Assembly: GCA_947095535.1 (NCBI GenBank)
Contig: OX352774.1
Span: 44,098,496 to 44,162,495, forward strand
Reading direction: 5' to 3'
Source: Poecilobothrus nobilitatus
Lineage: Eukaryota; Arthropoda; Insecta; Diptera; Dolichopodidae
DNA length: 64,000 bases
Part shown: positions 22,985-35,900 of the stretch, in pieces
Layout: each line of letters opens with the position of its first letter
How positions within the stretch are numbered: position 1 is the stretch's first letter
The notes under the pieces: model-generated
What the model saw: the letters and a program-made list of their open reading frames with translations, nothing else
Database searches by the model: none
Told to the model about the DNA's origin: nothing
Position numbers and translations under genes: made by a program

Positions 22985-23170
22985 ATATAAACTTCTGGAA
23001 ATAACGCTTTTCCAAAATGGAAATGCTGTAGGTTTGTAATGAGTGACCGATTACACAAAAAAAGTTGTTCCACAATATGAATTTTTTATGAGATTTGACT
23101 TCCATTGCTCAATCTTAATTTTTAAAGAAAGTTGAAGTTTTCTGGTCGGATGAACAGACGGATGAAATGT
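22985..23170 (-). repeat. End fragment of an E-family element
   Basis: On the minus strand it reads CTATTAGTTACATTTCATCC, then TGTTCATCCGACC, then ATTGTGGAACAAC. This is the same order as the left end of E1 (14800-14930: TTATTAGTTGCACTCTGTCC, CGTCTGTTTAC, TTGTGGAACAAC). The 77-residue frame at 22872-23105 overlaps it and is a shadow. Confidence 0.5.
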
Positions 23171-23477
23171 AACTAATAGCCTAATTTTTCAAAAATTATT
23201 GAGAAAATTCACTAAAACCTAAAATTAAATGTTTTGCTTTTCTTTATTTTTGTATTTTTAACTAAAATAAAAGTTTTTAATTAGACAAATCAGAAATTAT
23301 TAACTTTTAACTACATCAGATTATGAAAAAATAGAAAATAAAATATAATAAACAATGTAAAAAAATGAAATTTTGGAAGGGAAAGAGAAACAAATTTGGT
23401 TCCTGAGATCTATTTTATTATATTTTTATTTTAATTTTTCGATTTCGAAAATAATAACTAATTGAATTTGCTTGAGT

Positions 23478-24367
23478 CCTTAGGAATGTGCAATAATTCC
23501 TTAGGAATATGTCATTTACTTAAAAATAGGTATTTTTTGTTCTTTGAAATTTTGATGATTTATTAAATTTAAAATGAATTACACCACCGTGTAGGGAATT
23601 ATGGGGCCTTAAAGAAGATTTTATACATATTTTTTTGTTTTGACCGATAACTTTTGATATGTAACGAACAAGGTCAAATCATCCTGTAAAATACTTTTGA
23701 AAGTACGATTAACGAGGTTTTCTAAATCTATTCATTTAAATCTTTATCTTTTTTTAGTTTTTCCTCTAATTCGTTTTAAAGTTAAAAAAATTCAATTTTC
23801 TTTCATTGCTATTTCAGAAGAAAAAGCCAATTTTCTTAATGACATTAACTGAACATTTTTTTAGGTGTTGAAAGATTCAAATAACTCTTTTCTCAAGTTT
23901 TAGTTTGATATCGTTAAAGTATCTTTTAAAGTTCGAGAGGTTAACAAAAAATAAACTTCTTTAAATTAGTATTAGTATAAAATTCGTAAAATTCGGAATT
24001 AGGAGGCATTTTAAAGTTGGATTCAAAATCGGGGTTTTAATGATATATTTCACCGAGGTTGAGAGCAGCTACCTCTATTATTACAATATCTTTAATGTTG
24101 GTTGTAAAATTAGGGTTATATGCTCTACTTCCATCTCTTTTGCTTTCAAGTGAAATTTTCTCATTCAAATTTTGATTTAATATGATTTATTGTCTTCACA
24201 GACATGATATGTACAAATTTCATTCTTTGGTTGTGACTGAGTGATACTTTTTAACAATATATTTTATATGTGATCTGTAAGAGATTAAATAACCGTTGAA
24301 TTTTAAACATTAGAAAAAGCCACGATGTATAACTATTTATAATGGCAACTTTATCTACCATTATTCT
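23478..24367 (+). mobile_element. Repeat D, copy 2 (~890 bp)
   Basis: Longer copy of the element at 20677-21501. It retains a segment near 23568-23635 (ACACCACCGTGTAGGGAATT) that copy 1 lacks. It begins CCTTAGGAATGTGCAATAA and ends CTACCATTATTCT. The flanks GAATTTGCTTGAGT (left) and GAATTAGTTTGATT (right) could be a decayed target duplication. No open frame. Confidence 0.65.
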
Positions 24368-26539
24368 GAATTAGTTTGATTAATTAGTTAATAAACCTTA
24401 ATAGTTTTTTTCCTCTCTTTATTTATACAATTTATGGTAGTTTAATGTACATTTGTATTTATTTGAAAATTAATATAAAATTATGTTTTTTTTTTCAAAA
24501 TTTATTGCGCTTAATTGGATTGAATAAAATAAAAAAAATAATTGAAAATTTGTTTTATTATAGGTACTATAATTAAATTACCCGTACATTAAAATTTATT
24601 GACATGTTTTGAATTTAATTTTTCCTAATTAGATATTTTAATATTAATTTTGTTAGCCTAAAATCTAATTAGTTTAAATTAATTAAATTAATTTTAAAAT
24701 TTGTTTAATACATATTTAGTTTTTAGTACTTGAAAGGAAAATTTAAACAGAAAAATATGAAAAATTTCCTTCTTTTGTTACAAGTTAAATGTTATACAAG
24801 CTGACGAAATCAGTAGATTCATGAACTCTCACTCAAAGAACTTTGTTTGGAATCCTAATTTGGGGTCCAATTGATTTATTTTTTATATTTTATTACCATG
24901 CAGGTATAACCTAGTACCATATTTTACCATAACTAGTACCATATCTAATTGTATTTGAAATTTATTACTATTTTTGATTATTTATTTTTAAGTATTGAGT
25001 ATTGTAGATTTACAAAAACGAAAACTTAAAACCAAAAGAAACTTTTATTATTAAACAGTTCACAGCATGTTATAGTTTAGAACGGTACATTATGTGATTT
25101 TAATCAATTCAAACTTCTTAATTGTGCAGTATTTAAGACCTGCAGACGTGCTTTCCACATTAGTATAATGCTGCGGTTTACTTTGGTATTTTATAAGTAG
25201 CTAAGTCTCGAATATATCTTACCAATATTTGATAATTAACTCTAAATGTATTTCTTCTTGGCTAACATAACGATAAGCATTGTAGTTGCAGTTCTAACCC
25301 CACTTAAGCTAACAACATTGAATCATTTTTTGATACATTAAAAAACGGAATACCGTACATTTAATTTGGCATAATTATTGTTTTACATAATTTTTAATAG
25401 CTTTAATAGATTGTTTGCGAAATTATCCAATTAATTTCATGTACTTTGCTTTAGATTCGCAATCCTTTCTTACATGGTGCTTCCAGTTGAGACAGAAATT
25501 TAGATTAGCAATACTGTGTTTTTTTTATATTCTGCCCCAGGAATTTACTTACTATTTAGTATAAAGGTATAAGTATATTGGTATACCTATTTTTGAATTT
25601 TAGGGTGTAAGTAACATATATTGACTTATGAAAAACCGATATTAGAATCTAAATAAAACCATACTTCTATCTAAACAGAAAAAATGAAAGAAAATTTTTT
25701 CAACTCTCAAGAACTTGTTGCTTATTTAAAAGTTAAGAAGCTTTTGAAACTTACAGAATTATATAGAGTTTAAAATGGAACTATAGATAATATTACATTA
25801 ATAATAGGAAAATGATCGGTCGAATCGGTTGCCGTTATTTAATAACATAATGCAAAACTCCGAAATTTTAAATTTGCCAACTCAGTCACATAGAATATCT
25901 TTCCTTCATTTGTTTTTTAGAACATTACACAAAATTTTAATGCAAAAATTAAAAAAAAAAATTATAAATGTATTATGTCGCAACTATATAATTGCTATGC
26001 TTTTATTGCTATAGCTATTTATAACTAGAGTAAGTAGTACATTTTTATGGTTATGGTTTTATGTGGTTCTCTTTTTCTATTTATTTAATTTAAAATACAT
26101 TATTATCTATAGTTATTCAATTTTATTTGTCATCGGAAATTATATATGTCTACAGGCAAATGTTATGAGAGAAATGTAACGATTTGACTACCATATATTA
26201 TATACTTGGAATAGTGGATTTTGTTTAAAACACTTTATGAATTATATAAATATAAATATAAATTAAATAAATAACAAATTCATGAAACATTTTTTTTTAA
26301 AATTATTTTTAAATAAAATTATATGAATAAACAATGATGTAATAAATTTAATATAAAGAGTAAAAACTCTATTGTTACTTTATTTTTAGGGTGATTTTAT
26401 TTTAACACAAACACAAAAACAATTTATATTTTTATTATTTTTTAAGCCAGGTAATGCAAGTAACAAAATTTGCAGCACGGTGAACAATGCCATAATAGTA
26501 CATCAACTAGAAGTACAATATTTTTAAATTCAGTTTTCC
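24368..26539. other. AT-rich spacer
   Basis: No supported gene. A ~36-codon frame after an AG near 25453 was considered and rejected as chance. Confidence 0.5.
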
Positions 26540-26894
26540 ATACATAAGATATGTATACTTACATGTATATTATTTGTTTTATTTTTATATATACTCTATC
26601 TCTAACCCTTCAAATTTTTCCTCTTATCATCTGTAATTCTAAACATCTCAAACCCAACCTCCAAAAAAATTTTCCCAAATCCTTACCATCAAAACGAAAC
26701 TGTGTATTAATATTATGTCACTGTGTATTAAATTCAAGGATTTACCCTAAAGCTTGCTTGGATTGGACTATAATCCGTTGATTATAGTGCAAGGCTACCT
26801 TTAAATGCGGTAAATTGCGGTAAATTTCGTGCGGTTCCTTTAAATGACTTTCGATATTATCCACAGTCCCTCGTAAACAGAATAAAAAAAAATA
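26540..26894 (+). mobile_element. LINE-A fossil copy 3, 3' end only
   Basis: Shares with the other LINE-A tails a pyrimidine-rich block (ACCCTTCAAATTTTTCCTC), an AAACTGTGTATTAA segment, GGTTCCTTTAAATGACTTTCG, CCACAGTCCCTCGTAAA and an A-rich end. The 76-residue frame at 26551-26781 is a shadow in the 3' untranslated region. Confidence 0.6.
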
Positions 26895-28537
26895 AGATCA
26901 GTTTATTTCGATTTTCGGAAGGTTTTACATGAAGGGAAAAATTATTTTGTAAAATATAGAGAAATCAATTTCTTGATATTAAACTTTTTAAGAAAATTTT
27001 TAAAAGAAATGTATTAAAAATGACTCAACATTACCATTCACAGACTATAAATAGCTTTCATAGAATAATTTTTATTTATAGGTGTACATACGTATATTTA
27101 AATTTAAATCCGAGAAGTATGCAATTATTTTGAGATTCTTATGTATTTCTTATGGATTAGTTTTTAAATCAAATGTTGCACATAATATATAATATAAACA
27201 AAATAAATAATATTAGTGTATATAATTTAATAATAATATTCGACCTATAAAGGCCTTAGTAGCCGATGGTTTTATAATATTGCAATATCCTATGTAGTTT
27301 GTAATATTATAATAAAAAAATAAAAAATGTTGCACAGTTATCAAGATTTTTTTCTATTGGAAAGATAATTACTGGAAAGCCAATTTTCTTCTACTCCCCC
27401 CTTACCCTATTTCTAGAAAATATAGTGTATATTTTAACCTATAAAAAAATCTTTATAATATTAGCTCCGAATAGTTTAGCTGCAATGGCTTTAGAAGTAT
27501 GTATTGTATTATCATTCCATAGGTGTAGTATTAAATAAATAAATAAATAAAATATTTTTAAGTACATAGAAAAGTGTAAATAAATGGTAATATTAAAATT
27601 ATTAAAATAAAATATTAAAAATTACATTTTAGAAATAAACATGTTTGTATATATATATATATCATTTCGTTCTACATGACAATATTAAAAAAACAAAAAC
27701 ATTTTTCAAATAATTTTGATTATGAGTTGTGAATTATTGCCAAATATTGCAAATTTTCTTAACATAAAATAAGTACAATAATAAAAAATTCATCAAAAAA
27801 TATTTATTTTCATATAAAAATTTTTATTATTATTATTATTTTTATATATTAAACATTATTTTATTGCTTTTAAAATTATATCACTTAATTTATTACAAAT
27901 AACCTTAAATACAGTTTAATGGGGTGCTAAATTTTTTTTTTTTATAAAATGAAATTAAAATCATAAAATTTGAAACAAAACGAAACAGAATCTCAAATTT
28001 AACATTTAACTTTAAGTTTTAAAAAGTATAGGAAATTTGTTAAAATATTTTTATCATAGTTTATTTACTATATTGTGTATCAAAGATAAATAAAAAAAAA
28101 AAATTAGAGAATCTAATCAAATTTAAATTGATCTGAAAAGAAAAATATTCAATTGTATTCTGAAAATCTGAAATTCTGAAATTAGTAAAGAAGCGGATTA
28201 CCATAAATCTTTTATTAAAATAATTTCCAATATAAAAAGATGAGAATTCAATGAAAAGATTGTTATATATACATACATACTCAGTTGTTAGTATGTATAT
28301 TAAAACAATCTTGGTCATATAATTTAAAACGATTAATTTCGTATATATATGAAATAAAATAAATCCAAAATTCTTAAATAAAGAATTTTTAAACAAAGTT
28401 AAACAATTTTATAATAGAGTCCTTTATTGTATAAAATTTTATATTGGGTTTAAGGTTGAGGAGTGCGCCTAACAGATTATTATTAAACTAAAATTTTAAA
28501 TTAATAACTAATTTCTATCTAATGTTAAAACTTACTT
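26895..28537. other. AT-rich spacer
   Basis: No gene or repeat family recognised. The 111-residue minus frame at 28061-28396 is low-complexity, AT-driven and unsupported. Confidence 0.5.
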
Positions 28538-29200
28538 TTTTTTTGTATGCGGTAACACTCTAGGAAAGGATTTTTATGTACATTGTTGCTAGGTTGTATA
28601 TAGGTTTGATTAAATGGGGGAACAAGCGAGTGACAAAAATTGGCTAAAGGTTAGGAATTGGAAGTTAAATTCGATACGAATTTGAAATGGTTCTTTTCGA
28701 ATAAACTCAAATTATAAAACGGATTATTAGCAAAAAATATTGAAACACATTCGATGGGAACTAAATTTTAGCAGTTCTCGCAACAATTGAGATTTTATAA
28801 TTAGTTTTAAACCTCCTAGGAGTTATCCTAGAATATATATGGCTACTTGATGCCTTTCTTATGTTATATTGTAATTAGAGATATCTATAAAAAAGAGATA
28901 AAGCTAAACAAGATATCTATAAAAAAGAGATAAAGCTAAAATATTTCGACGAATGTTGAGAGAAGTAAAAGTTAGTAAAACGATAGGATTGCTTATTTGG
29001 TAGAAGACGCAATTTTAGACTGTTTTAGGGTAACTTAATGACGTTTGCAGTACCAGTTCCATTTTAGGTGGAATATATGTTTTATAGCTACTAGACACTA
29101 GACAGATCTCTAGGAGAAAAATTAGCTTTACAACCACAGAAAAAAAATTCAAAGATTTGGCAGCATTCTTGGCCACATTAAAAATATTTTCATTCACAAC
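28538..29200 (-). pseudogene. LINE-B ORF2 fossil (C-terminal reverse transcriptase region to 3' end)
   Basis: This is a dead fragment of a Jockey-like non-LTR retrotransposon, whose ORF2 carries reverse transcriptase. On the minus strand, 29197-29015 stays open and contains AKNAAKSLNFF and YKTYIPPKME. The second corresponds to the family's conserved YK.YIRP.MEY motif downstream of the catalytic core. Further on, broken frames resemble the later conserved LFYRYL segment (28870-28960) and the SF..RTA.LWN..P..VF segment near 28720-28790. A poly-A run of nine lies at the 3' end (plus positions about 28538-28546). A 34-bp tandem duplication interrupts the LFYRYL region. The catalytic part is missing, so it is 5'-truncated and non-functional. 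Confidence 0.65.
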
Positions 29201-30809
29201 ATGTTTTCATTTAGCTTTATGTTTAAAATGTAAATGCTTTCTAATCCTTGTATAATTTGTCCTTGAAATCGCATTCAATGAAACCATCTTTAGTATTGTC
29301 CATAACTGTATATAAATGTTATTTTAGCAAAACTATATTATATACTCGTATATGAAATGTTAAAACAAAGACAAAAACAAAACGAACCGAAAAAGAAAAC
29401 TAGACAGAATTTCTCAAAAGATTTACTCGTTCTGTCCTCTCCAACATTATATAAATAGTAAAACCTTACATAATATACGTAAGCAGTAAATCCTTATACA
29501 TAATGTATAAAGAATTTCAGACTATCACAGTTTCAAACTATATAATATAGTATAGAAAATGTAAAACTTAGACAGAATATGAATACCAAAATAATCAAAA
29601 TGATAAATCGATCTTCTTTAAAAAGAGGATTTAAAATTCAATTGGATTGAAAGCCTTTTTAATTTTATTACTTTAGATTTACAACGCCTTATGGAAAGTC
29701 ATTTACTTTGAATGATTTCATTTTTGCATATTACGTTTATGTTTAAAAGTAGGTTTTTATTTTCTATTACTTTAACCAATATATTATTAAAGATTTGAGG
29801 TACTTTTTTTTATTTTCAGTTTTTTTTTTTTGTATCTTTTCCTTTTCCATTTACAGTCTCCAAGATTTCGAAAATCTTTTATTTTTTAAAGAATTTTGTT
29901 TCGTATTTAAATTTAAATTAAAAAAAAAAAAAGAAAAACAGCTTAAAATAAATACATAACCTAAGATTTAAATAAAAATTTTTAAAAACTAACCGTTTAA
30001 ATAAAAATAAAAATATGTAAATTAAAATAACAGAGAAAGAAAATGTCTGAATTAATGTATATTGTTAATACATTTTTTCAAATTTCATTAAAAATGTATT
30101 AAAAAAAGAAAAGGTATTAAAAAAGAACATAAAAAAGGAACTCTTTAATGAAAAATTTCATAATTTTTCTTAAAAACCTTTATATATAGAATTCTAATAG
30201 AATTAAATCAGAATAAAAAAATATTTTAAATAATAGAAAAATTTCTTGAAGAATTGAAAAATAATTTTGTTTTTTTTTGTCTATTTATTTACCTCGATAT
30301 ATCCTGTATACAACCAAAATTGTTATTTCTCTTCAAATCGAAACAGTTCTCTTCAATAACAGTTTTTCTAAAAATTTATGTGAAAATATAATCTAGAAAA
30401 TGTGTGAAATGTTTAATATCCTTTTCATTTTACTACTTGTAGTAAAAAAAAAAGAAAATGCGAAAAACCAAAAAAAAAAAAGAAAATAAATTAAATATAA
30501 AATAAAATATCTAAAGATTGACTGATACAAGATAAATTTCTTTCAATATTTCAAATAGGATTTTCATAGTTTTTTTTTTTCTTCATTCTTCATTCTTTTT
30601 TTTTTTTTCTACAATATCCTTTTTTCTTATTATTATTATAAAAATTCTTATATATTACAATTTTATCAATACCGGAAATAAAAACAAGTACCACAAGTTT
30701 ATCATTATCTTCAAGGATTCACAAAAAGAAAAAAAAAACGAAATTACTTCTATTTTATATAAAAAAGAATAAAAAGATATTTATTTAAAAGAGAAATTAG
30801 ATAAAAACA
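29201..30809. other. AT-rich spacer
   Basis: Traces of LINE-B may extend to about 29290. The rest is poly-A/poly-T rich with no recognised feature. Confidence 0.45.
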
Positions 30810-31380
30810 AAAACAAAACGACGGAGATTATATATTTGACTGTGTCAACTCTAGGATATGATGAGTATGAACTTAAATTATGTTGTTACTATAAAATTTA
30901 ATCATTTTTTAACAAATTTCAGATTTTTGACTTAAATTATGTACCGAGGTATATTTATGTAAATTTTAAACTATTATGATAGCTATTCGAACCTGCTACT
31001 CTAAACTAATTAAATTTCACACAAGTTGTTGACATTAAAGTTGATAATATTCAGACACTTTCAATATATACTGAGGTATTTTGATATAAAGAATATAAAG
31101 AAAGAAGTTAAAAGTACTTGAACCCGCCAATCGAACTTGCTCAATTTCAGTAGTCTGGTGTGACAATTTAATAAAAAATTTTACAAAATTTCAGAATCCC
31201 AGCTCTAATATTATTTGAGTTAGATTACGAAAAGGCGAATGAACGGATATATATGACTAAATCTATTCAGAATCGATTAGAACCCGAGCAAAAATATATC
31301 TATGTACTTTGTCATACCTATTTCAAAATCTTTATGCTGTCACAAATGTAATGGCAAAATTGTTATGTAACCTGAGCACT
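30810..31380 (-). mobile_element. Helentron-like element, family b, decayed copy
   Basis: On the minus strand it starts near TTTTGCCATTACATTTGTGAC and ends with CTAGAGTTGACACAGTCAA followed by TCTCCGTCGTTTT, the same terminal hairpin and T-rich end as the copies at 50876-51612 and 62467-63271. Internal pieces such as ACAACTTGTGTGAAATTTA also match. The GTCC tract is lost. Confidence 0.55.
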
Positions 31381-33099
31381 ATTTTCGAATGAATTGCTAA
31401 AAATAAAAATGAATTCTTTGGATATTTGTATTGCTGCATTAAATTTAGTTAATTTTATTATTTTGATTAAATATTTTTTTATCTTTTGTGTTTCAAAAAA
31501 AAAAATTTATAATTTATTGCTGTTGAACCGTAGTAAATAACAAAGATATTATAAAAGAAATTTAATATAGAAACGTTTAATACTTCATTTATATTTTGTT
31601 TCTCTATTTTCATTCATTTTGGTTAAGAAATACTTTTGTATCATAATTTTTTTAATAGTTTAGTAGAAATAGAAGTTGTGTTCAATAATTTTAAGTTGTA
31701 TTAAAGTTCGAGAAATTCGAAGTATAGCTTGTGCTTTGTCTTATTTCAATAGAGTATTGTTACTGAAAAATTAAAAGTAATTCAAAATATGTCAATTGAA
31801 ACATTTAAAAAATAAAATAAAACCAATAAATTTTTTAAAAATAAGATATATTTATTTCATCTATTTATAGATTGAAAGGTAATCTTAAGATTCCAGATGG
31901 TGTAGAAGTATAATAAATACTAACAGAATAAAAAAAAAAAATTACTCTAATTTGTCTTTGTTTTCTTTTTGTATGTCGGAGCTTTAGTATATATAGTAAA
32001 AAAAAGCTTCTGTTATTCTTTTGTTTAATACATGTACTAAAAATACACGCATCATTTAATTTTTAAAAGAAAACTAACTAGTAAAAAAAGATAAAGAAAA
32101 TCGAAAAAAAAAATATTGAATCAGACAATTTTGTTAGAGATTTTATATGTAAAATTTTTGTTTTATTCAATCTCACCTTGATCCTTCCCTCCAAAACTGA
32201 ATATTGAAAAAATATTAAAAAAAATCTTTTTATTTTAAGGATTTCTGTTTTTTTTTACCATTGAGGCAAAAGGAATGAATATAAAAAAAAAAAAAAATTT
32301 AAAGATTTAAATGTAAAATGTGCTGAAATAATAAAAATCTTTTTACCCTGTTACGTATCAAATATTACAATATAATTTTTTTTTTGCACCATTTATAAGA
32401 ACACCTTATGGTCATAATATAAACATGAAATATTAAAATTCATTCATTCGGATTTTGTTTTATTTATTTACAAAACAAAAAGACACCTGTCTAATACCTA
32501 TTAATATTATTTTTCTAATATCGTTGTTTATCTTTTTTGTTTTTTTTTATGAGTTTTCAAACGGTCATACTTACAAGTTACTTAAAACAAAAAAAAAGAA
32601 AAGAAAGAAAAAAAGGAAAGAGGTAATAGAAGAGTTTTAAACTCAAATATAAATTTAAAAAAAAAAAATTACGCTTGAACTCGCGGGTTTTATATGAAAG
32701 AGGCCAATATCAGTTTTATACCATTCAATCGTATAAGTCTATTTTTAAGTTTCTATGAAAATTAGTCACACAGTTTGTGCAACATTTTCTTTTTAAATAA
32801 AATAAATGCCTTACTTTGAAGTTTTGAATTTAATCATTTCTAATATTTGACACATTGCTTGCCAAGCTATTTGTGAAAAAATTTCCATGCAGATTAAGGC
32901 CTAAAGCCCTAAAATTTCATACATATATTGATTTTTTTTTTTTTTGAAAGTTAGTTATGTGGCACATCCATATGATTTTCAACAAATTTTAGTACCTATA
33001 TGTTATTAATTTTTTTAATGCCATTGATATTTAAATATTTCGATTGATGTAAATGCAAAGGTATTTACAAGAAGAGTGTTCCAATTACTATATTATAAT
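31381..33099. other. AT-rich spacer
   Basis: Poly-A/poly-T rich. The 61-residue frame at 32455-32640 ends in a lysine-rich A-run and is not credible. Confidence 0.5.
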
Positions 33100-33440
33100 G
33101 GAGCCATATACCATCGCATGTGTTCCATAAAGTTGGTATTTCATATGTGCACGATTTACTTAAGTTTAAGAAGAACATTAACAACTGTCTTCAAAATATC
33201 CCTCCAAATTTTCCTACATATCCCTCATAATCCAAATTTCCTAATTCCAATTTCCCTAATTATCTTTCCCTCACCCCTATCCCAAAAACCAAACTGTACA
33301 TTTGTATTAAGGGTTCAATCCTTTGGTTTTAAAAAGGACGTGGTTTTGGTTAAAGTCCAACACTACCCTGAGGAAGCACATGCACAAGCACAGTTTTCCT
33401 TGGTGACTTTCCAGTTTTCCACAAACCCTCGTAAAAAAAA
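33100..33440 (+). mobile_element. LINE-A fossil copy 4, 3' end with poly-A
   Basis: Starts in the ORF2 C-terminus (GGAGCCATACCATCGCATGT in relic form, the LWN..P.HVFP region), then AGTTTAAGAAGAACATTAAC and the CCCTCCAAATTTTCC block. Its 3' end runs through TTGGTTAAAGTCCAACACTA, CCTTGGTGACTTTCCAG, ACCCTCGTA and poly-A at 33432-33440. The 122-residue frame at 33076-33444 is this element read through, not a gene. Confidence 0.65.
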
Positions 33441-34542
33441 ATAATGTCGATTCCAAATTTTAGTTTGCATGATGCATTGCTGTAAAAATGCAGCCTTCTA
33501 TACACGAAGGAAGAATGTTGTATACTTGTATGTCAATTTATTCAGTTACGATTTGGCTAAAGATTTCTTAGAAAACAAATTTCATTTCATCGACACTCTT
33601 ATAGAATACTAAAGACATATATCTAAAGTAAAACAGTACCGTCATTCATATTTGAATGACGTGTGCTTCCATATGAAACTCAAGTGTCATTCAAATATGA
33701 TTAACATTGAGTGCAAAGTGTTAAAACCTTGGTTGTTTTTTGATATGGTTTTCGTTATAATAGGTATCTCCTATACCATATTGAAGACAACTCATAGTAT
33801 TTTGATGCATTGCCTTAATTGGGAGAAAATATTTTTAACTATATGCAAAGTTATAAAAAAATTTAGGGTGTTATATAACATCCGATGTAATCTTAGATAT
33901 TTTATGAACTATCTGGTATAATCATTCTGTTTTTGTAATAAATCTTGATTTATTCGTTATATAATGTAGAAAAAAGAAACAATTGGATATAATTCTCTCC
34001 AAAACCTATTAGGTATGGAATTTCTGAACAATTTTTTGCTTCTCTTGTACACCTTGGTCCCTTTTCGACCTTTCACAAACCCGATACTCTATATATGGCT
34101 AAGTTAGCAACATTTATTTTAATATATTAATTTTAAAATTTCAAGGATTGATTTGATTTTTCTAAGACAAACTTATATACCTATATATATTTTAAAAATA
34201 TTAATAAGTGTGATCGCCTGAAAACTTCTTATTAAAAAGATCACAAAACAAATCTACGAAATTTAAAACAACAAAAAGAATTTATTTTATCTATACTTCT
34301 GTTTATACGGATATTAATGTTATAGGAATACCTGCCAAATGTTCTAACATTCATAAATAATTTAATATAATAGCGAAAAAATAAATATAAAATTAAATGA
34401 AATATAGGGAGAAATGATTATTTAAAGAATCAAGAAAAGAAAACTCTGGATATGAAACATATGCTAAATATAAGTATATTCTGTTGTATTTCACTTCAAA
34501 GCATATTTTAGTAATATTTAGCTAGCTAGAATTAAAGTGTTC
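33441..34542. other. AT-rich spacer
   Basis: A TCATTCATATTTGAATGA palindrome lies near 33643-33660. No gene or repeat family recognised. Confidence 0.5.
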
Positions 34543-35180
34543 TTTTTTTTTTTTTTTTTTTTTTACGAGGGACGGTGGAAAACATCAAAAGTCACCCAAA
34601 GGAACTGCACGAGGTTCCTCTGAGTAGTGTTGGACTTTAACCAACCAAAACCACCCCCTTTAAAACCAAACTATAGGATTGGTCCTTTAATACATAATAA
34701 TATAATGTACAGCTTGGTTTTGGAAAAAAGGATGGGGGAAGGAATACTTGGGTGTTTGAATATAGGAAAATTGGGATTATGGAGGATGAAGGGAAAAATT
34801 TGGATAGTTATTTTGAAGAAAGATGTTAGTGTTCTTCTTGAATTTCGATATATCGTACACAAATGAATTACCAACTCTTGGGAACACATGTGCGGGCATA
34901 AGGTTCCATAAACTCGACGTACGCATGACAAACGAATTCCCGAATGCTGTATTGCGCCATCTTGACAGTTCGACAGTGTATGGGTCGGCATCTGTTGCAC
35001 TCCTCGTTTCACGTTGGAAAACTTTGAGTGGAGGCATCAATTGTTTTATTTATTTAGAACAGGTGTTCACCCCTACAAGATATCTATAAAAGAGGGTCAA
35101 TGACCCAACCGTACGGCGATGGCAAAGTGCAGTGAACGTTGAGGTAACACTGGGGTCGCCAATAAGGCGAATGTATTTAA
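34543..35180 (-). pseudogene. LINE-A copy 5, best-preserved ORF2 C-terminus plus 3' end and poly-A
   Basis: This is the C-terminal part of the ORF2 of a Jockey-type LINE, which encodes the polyprotein for target-primed reverse transcription. On the minus strand, 35170-34777 is almost continuous and has the family's hallmarks in order: IRLIGDPSVT, CHRRTVGSLTLFYRYLVG, an in-frame TAA after VNTCSK, IKQLMPP, then FGNSFVMRTSSLWNLMPAHV and FKKN. The 3' untranslated part follows (AACCAAAACC..., GGAACTGCACG on plus), and a 22-base poly-A is seen as poly-T at 34543-34564. It is truncated at about 35180, far short of a full ORF2 of around 900 codons. The long pure tail suggests a fairly recent insertion. 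Of the five LINE-A copies here it is the only one with readable coding sequence. Confidence 0.75.
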
Positions 35181-35329
35181 AATATATGTATTTAAAAAAG
35201 ATACTTAATTTTGAAAAATTACGCAATAAAATAACAACAAAAACAATTTACTATATATAAAAAATTGGTCTTCAAATTTTATTTTAAGTTCGAATTATTC
35301 TTAAATCAATTTAGGCGGTAAAAGTATTA

Positions 35330-35900
35330 TAATTTGTTCTTTTGTTCGCGCTATCCAAGCTCTAGGAAAGGATTCTTTGATTAAAAAAGGAAGGAAGTGC
35401 GAGAGCAAAAGGGAACAAAAAGGATCAGGAAAGGAAGAAGACTGTTCAACTGTGTTAAAGAACAATTAAACTTGTATAATTTGTTATAATATTCGAATTT
35501 TTATTTTTTAGTATTAAATATTAATTATTTTTTAGTTTTTTTTTAAGTTGTAGTATTACACAAAATTAAATCTTTTAAATTGTAATAATTTATGATACAA
35601 ATTTTGAATTATGGAAATAATTAATAAAGTAAAAAAAAGGAGGAATTGGAAGGTAAATTGGACTACGAATTTGAAAAGATTGTTTTTAAATAAGTGCAAA
35701 ATATAAAATAGAATAAAATCAAAAAAGAATAACGTATTTGGTAGGAGAATAATTCACATTTTAAAAGTTTCACAACAAATCAGTTGTCATAACTGGTTTT
35801 AAACTAGCAATATTCACAGTGTTGATATGGGGACTTACTGTCTCTCTTATATTACGTTGGAATTGTTTGAGAGAAGACATTGATGATTTTACTTCATTAA
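35330..35900 (-). pseudogene. LINE-B fossil copy 2 (ORF2 C-terminus and 3' end)
   Basis: Aligns with 28540-28860 on the same strand. Shared parts are TAATATAAGAGAGAC-type sequence near 35850, a relic of the RTA.LWN..P segment near 35740-35790, a segment near 35640-35690 matching AATTCGTATCGAATTTAAC of copy 1, and CCTTTCCTAGAG near 35360. About 170 bp between 35460 and 35630 is AT-rich and has no match, possibly an insertion. It lies just 5' of LINE-A copy 5 on the same strand. Non-functional. Confidence 0.5.

Noticed and set aside
25453..25570. Open stretch after TTTGCTTTAG that could be an exon
   Set aside because: About 36 codons open to a TAA, but composition drifts into poly-T, no donor or homology is seen, and such lengths are expected by chance in AT-rich DNA.
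28061..28396. 111-residue minus-strand frame, hydrophobic
   Set aside because: Phe/Ile/Tyr-rich from AT-rich DNA, no motif, no splice or repeat context.
33076..33444. 122-residue plus-strand frame
   Set aside because: It overlaps the 3' untranslated part of LINE-A copy 4 and ends in its poly-A.
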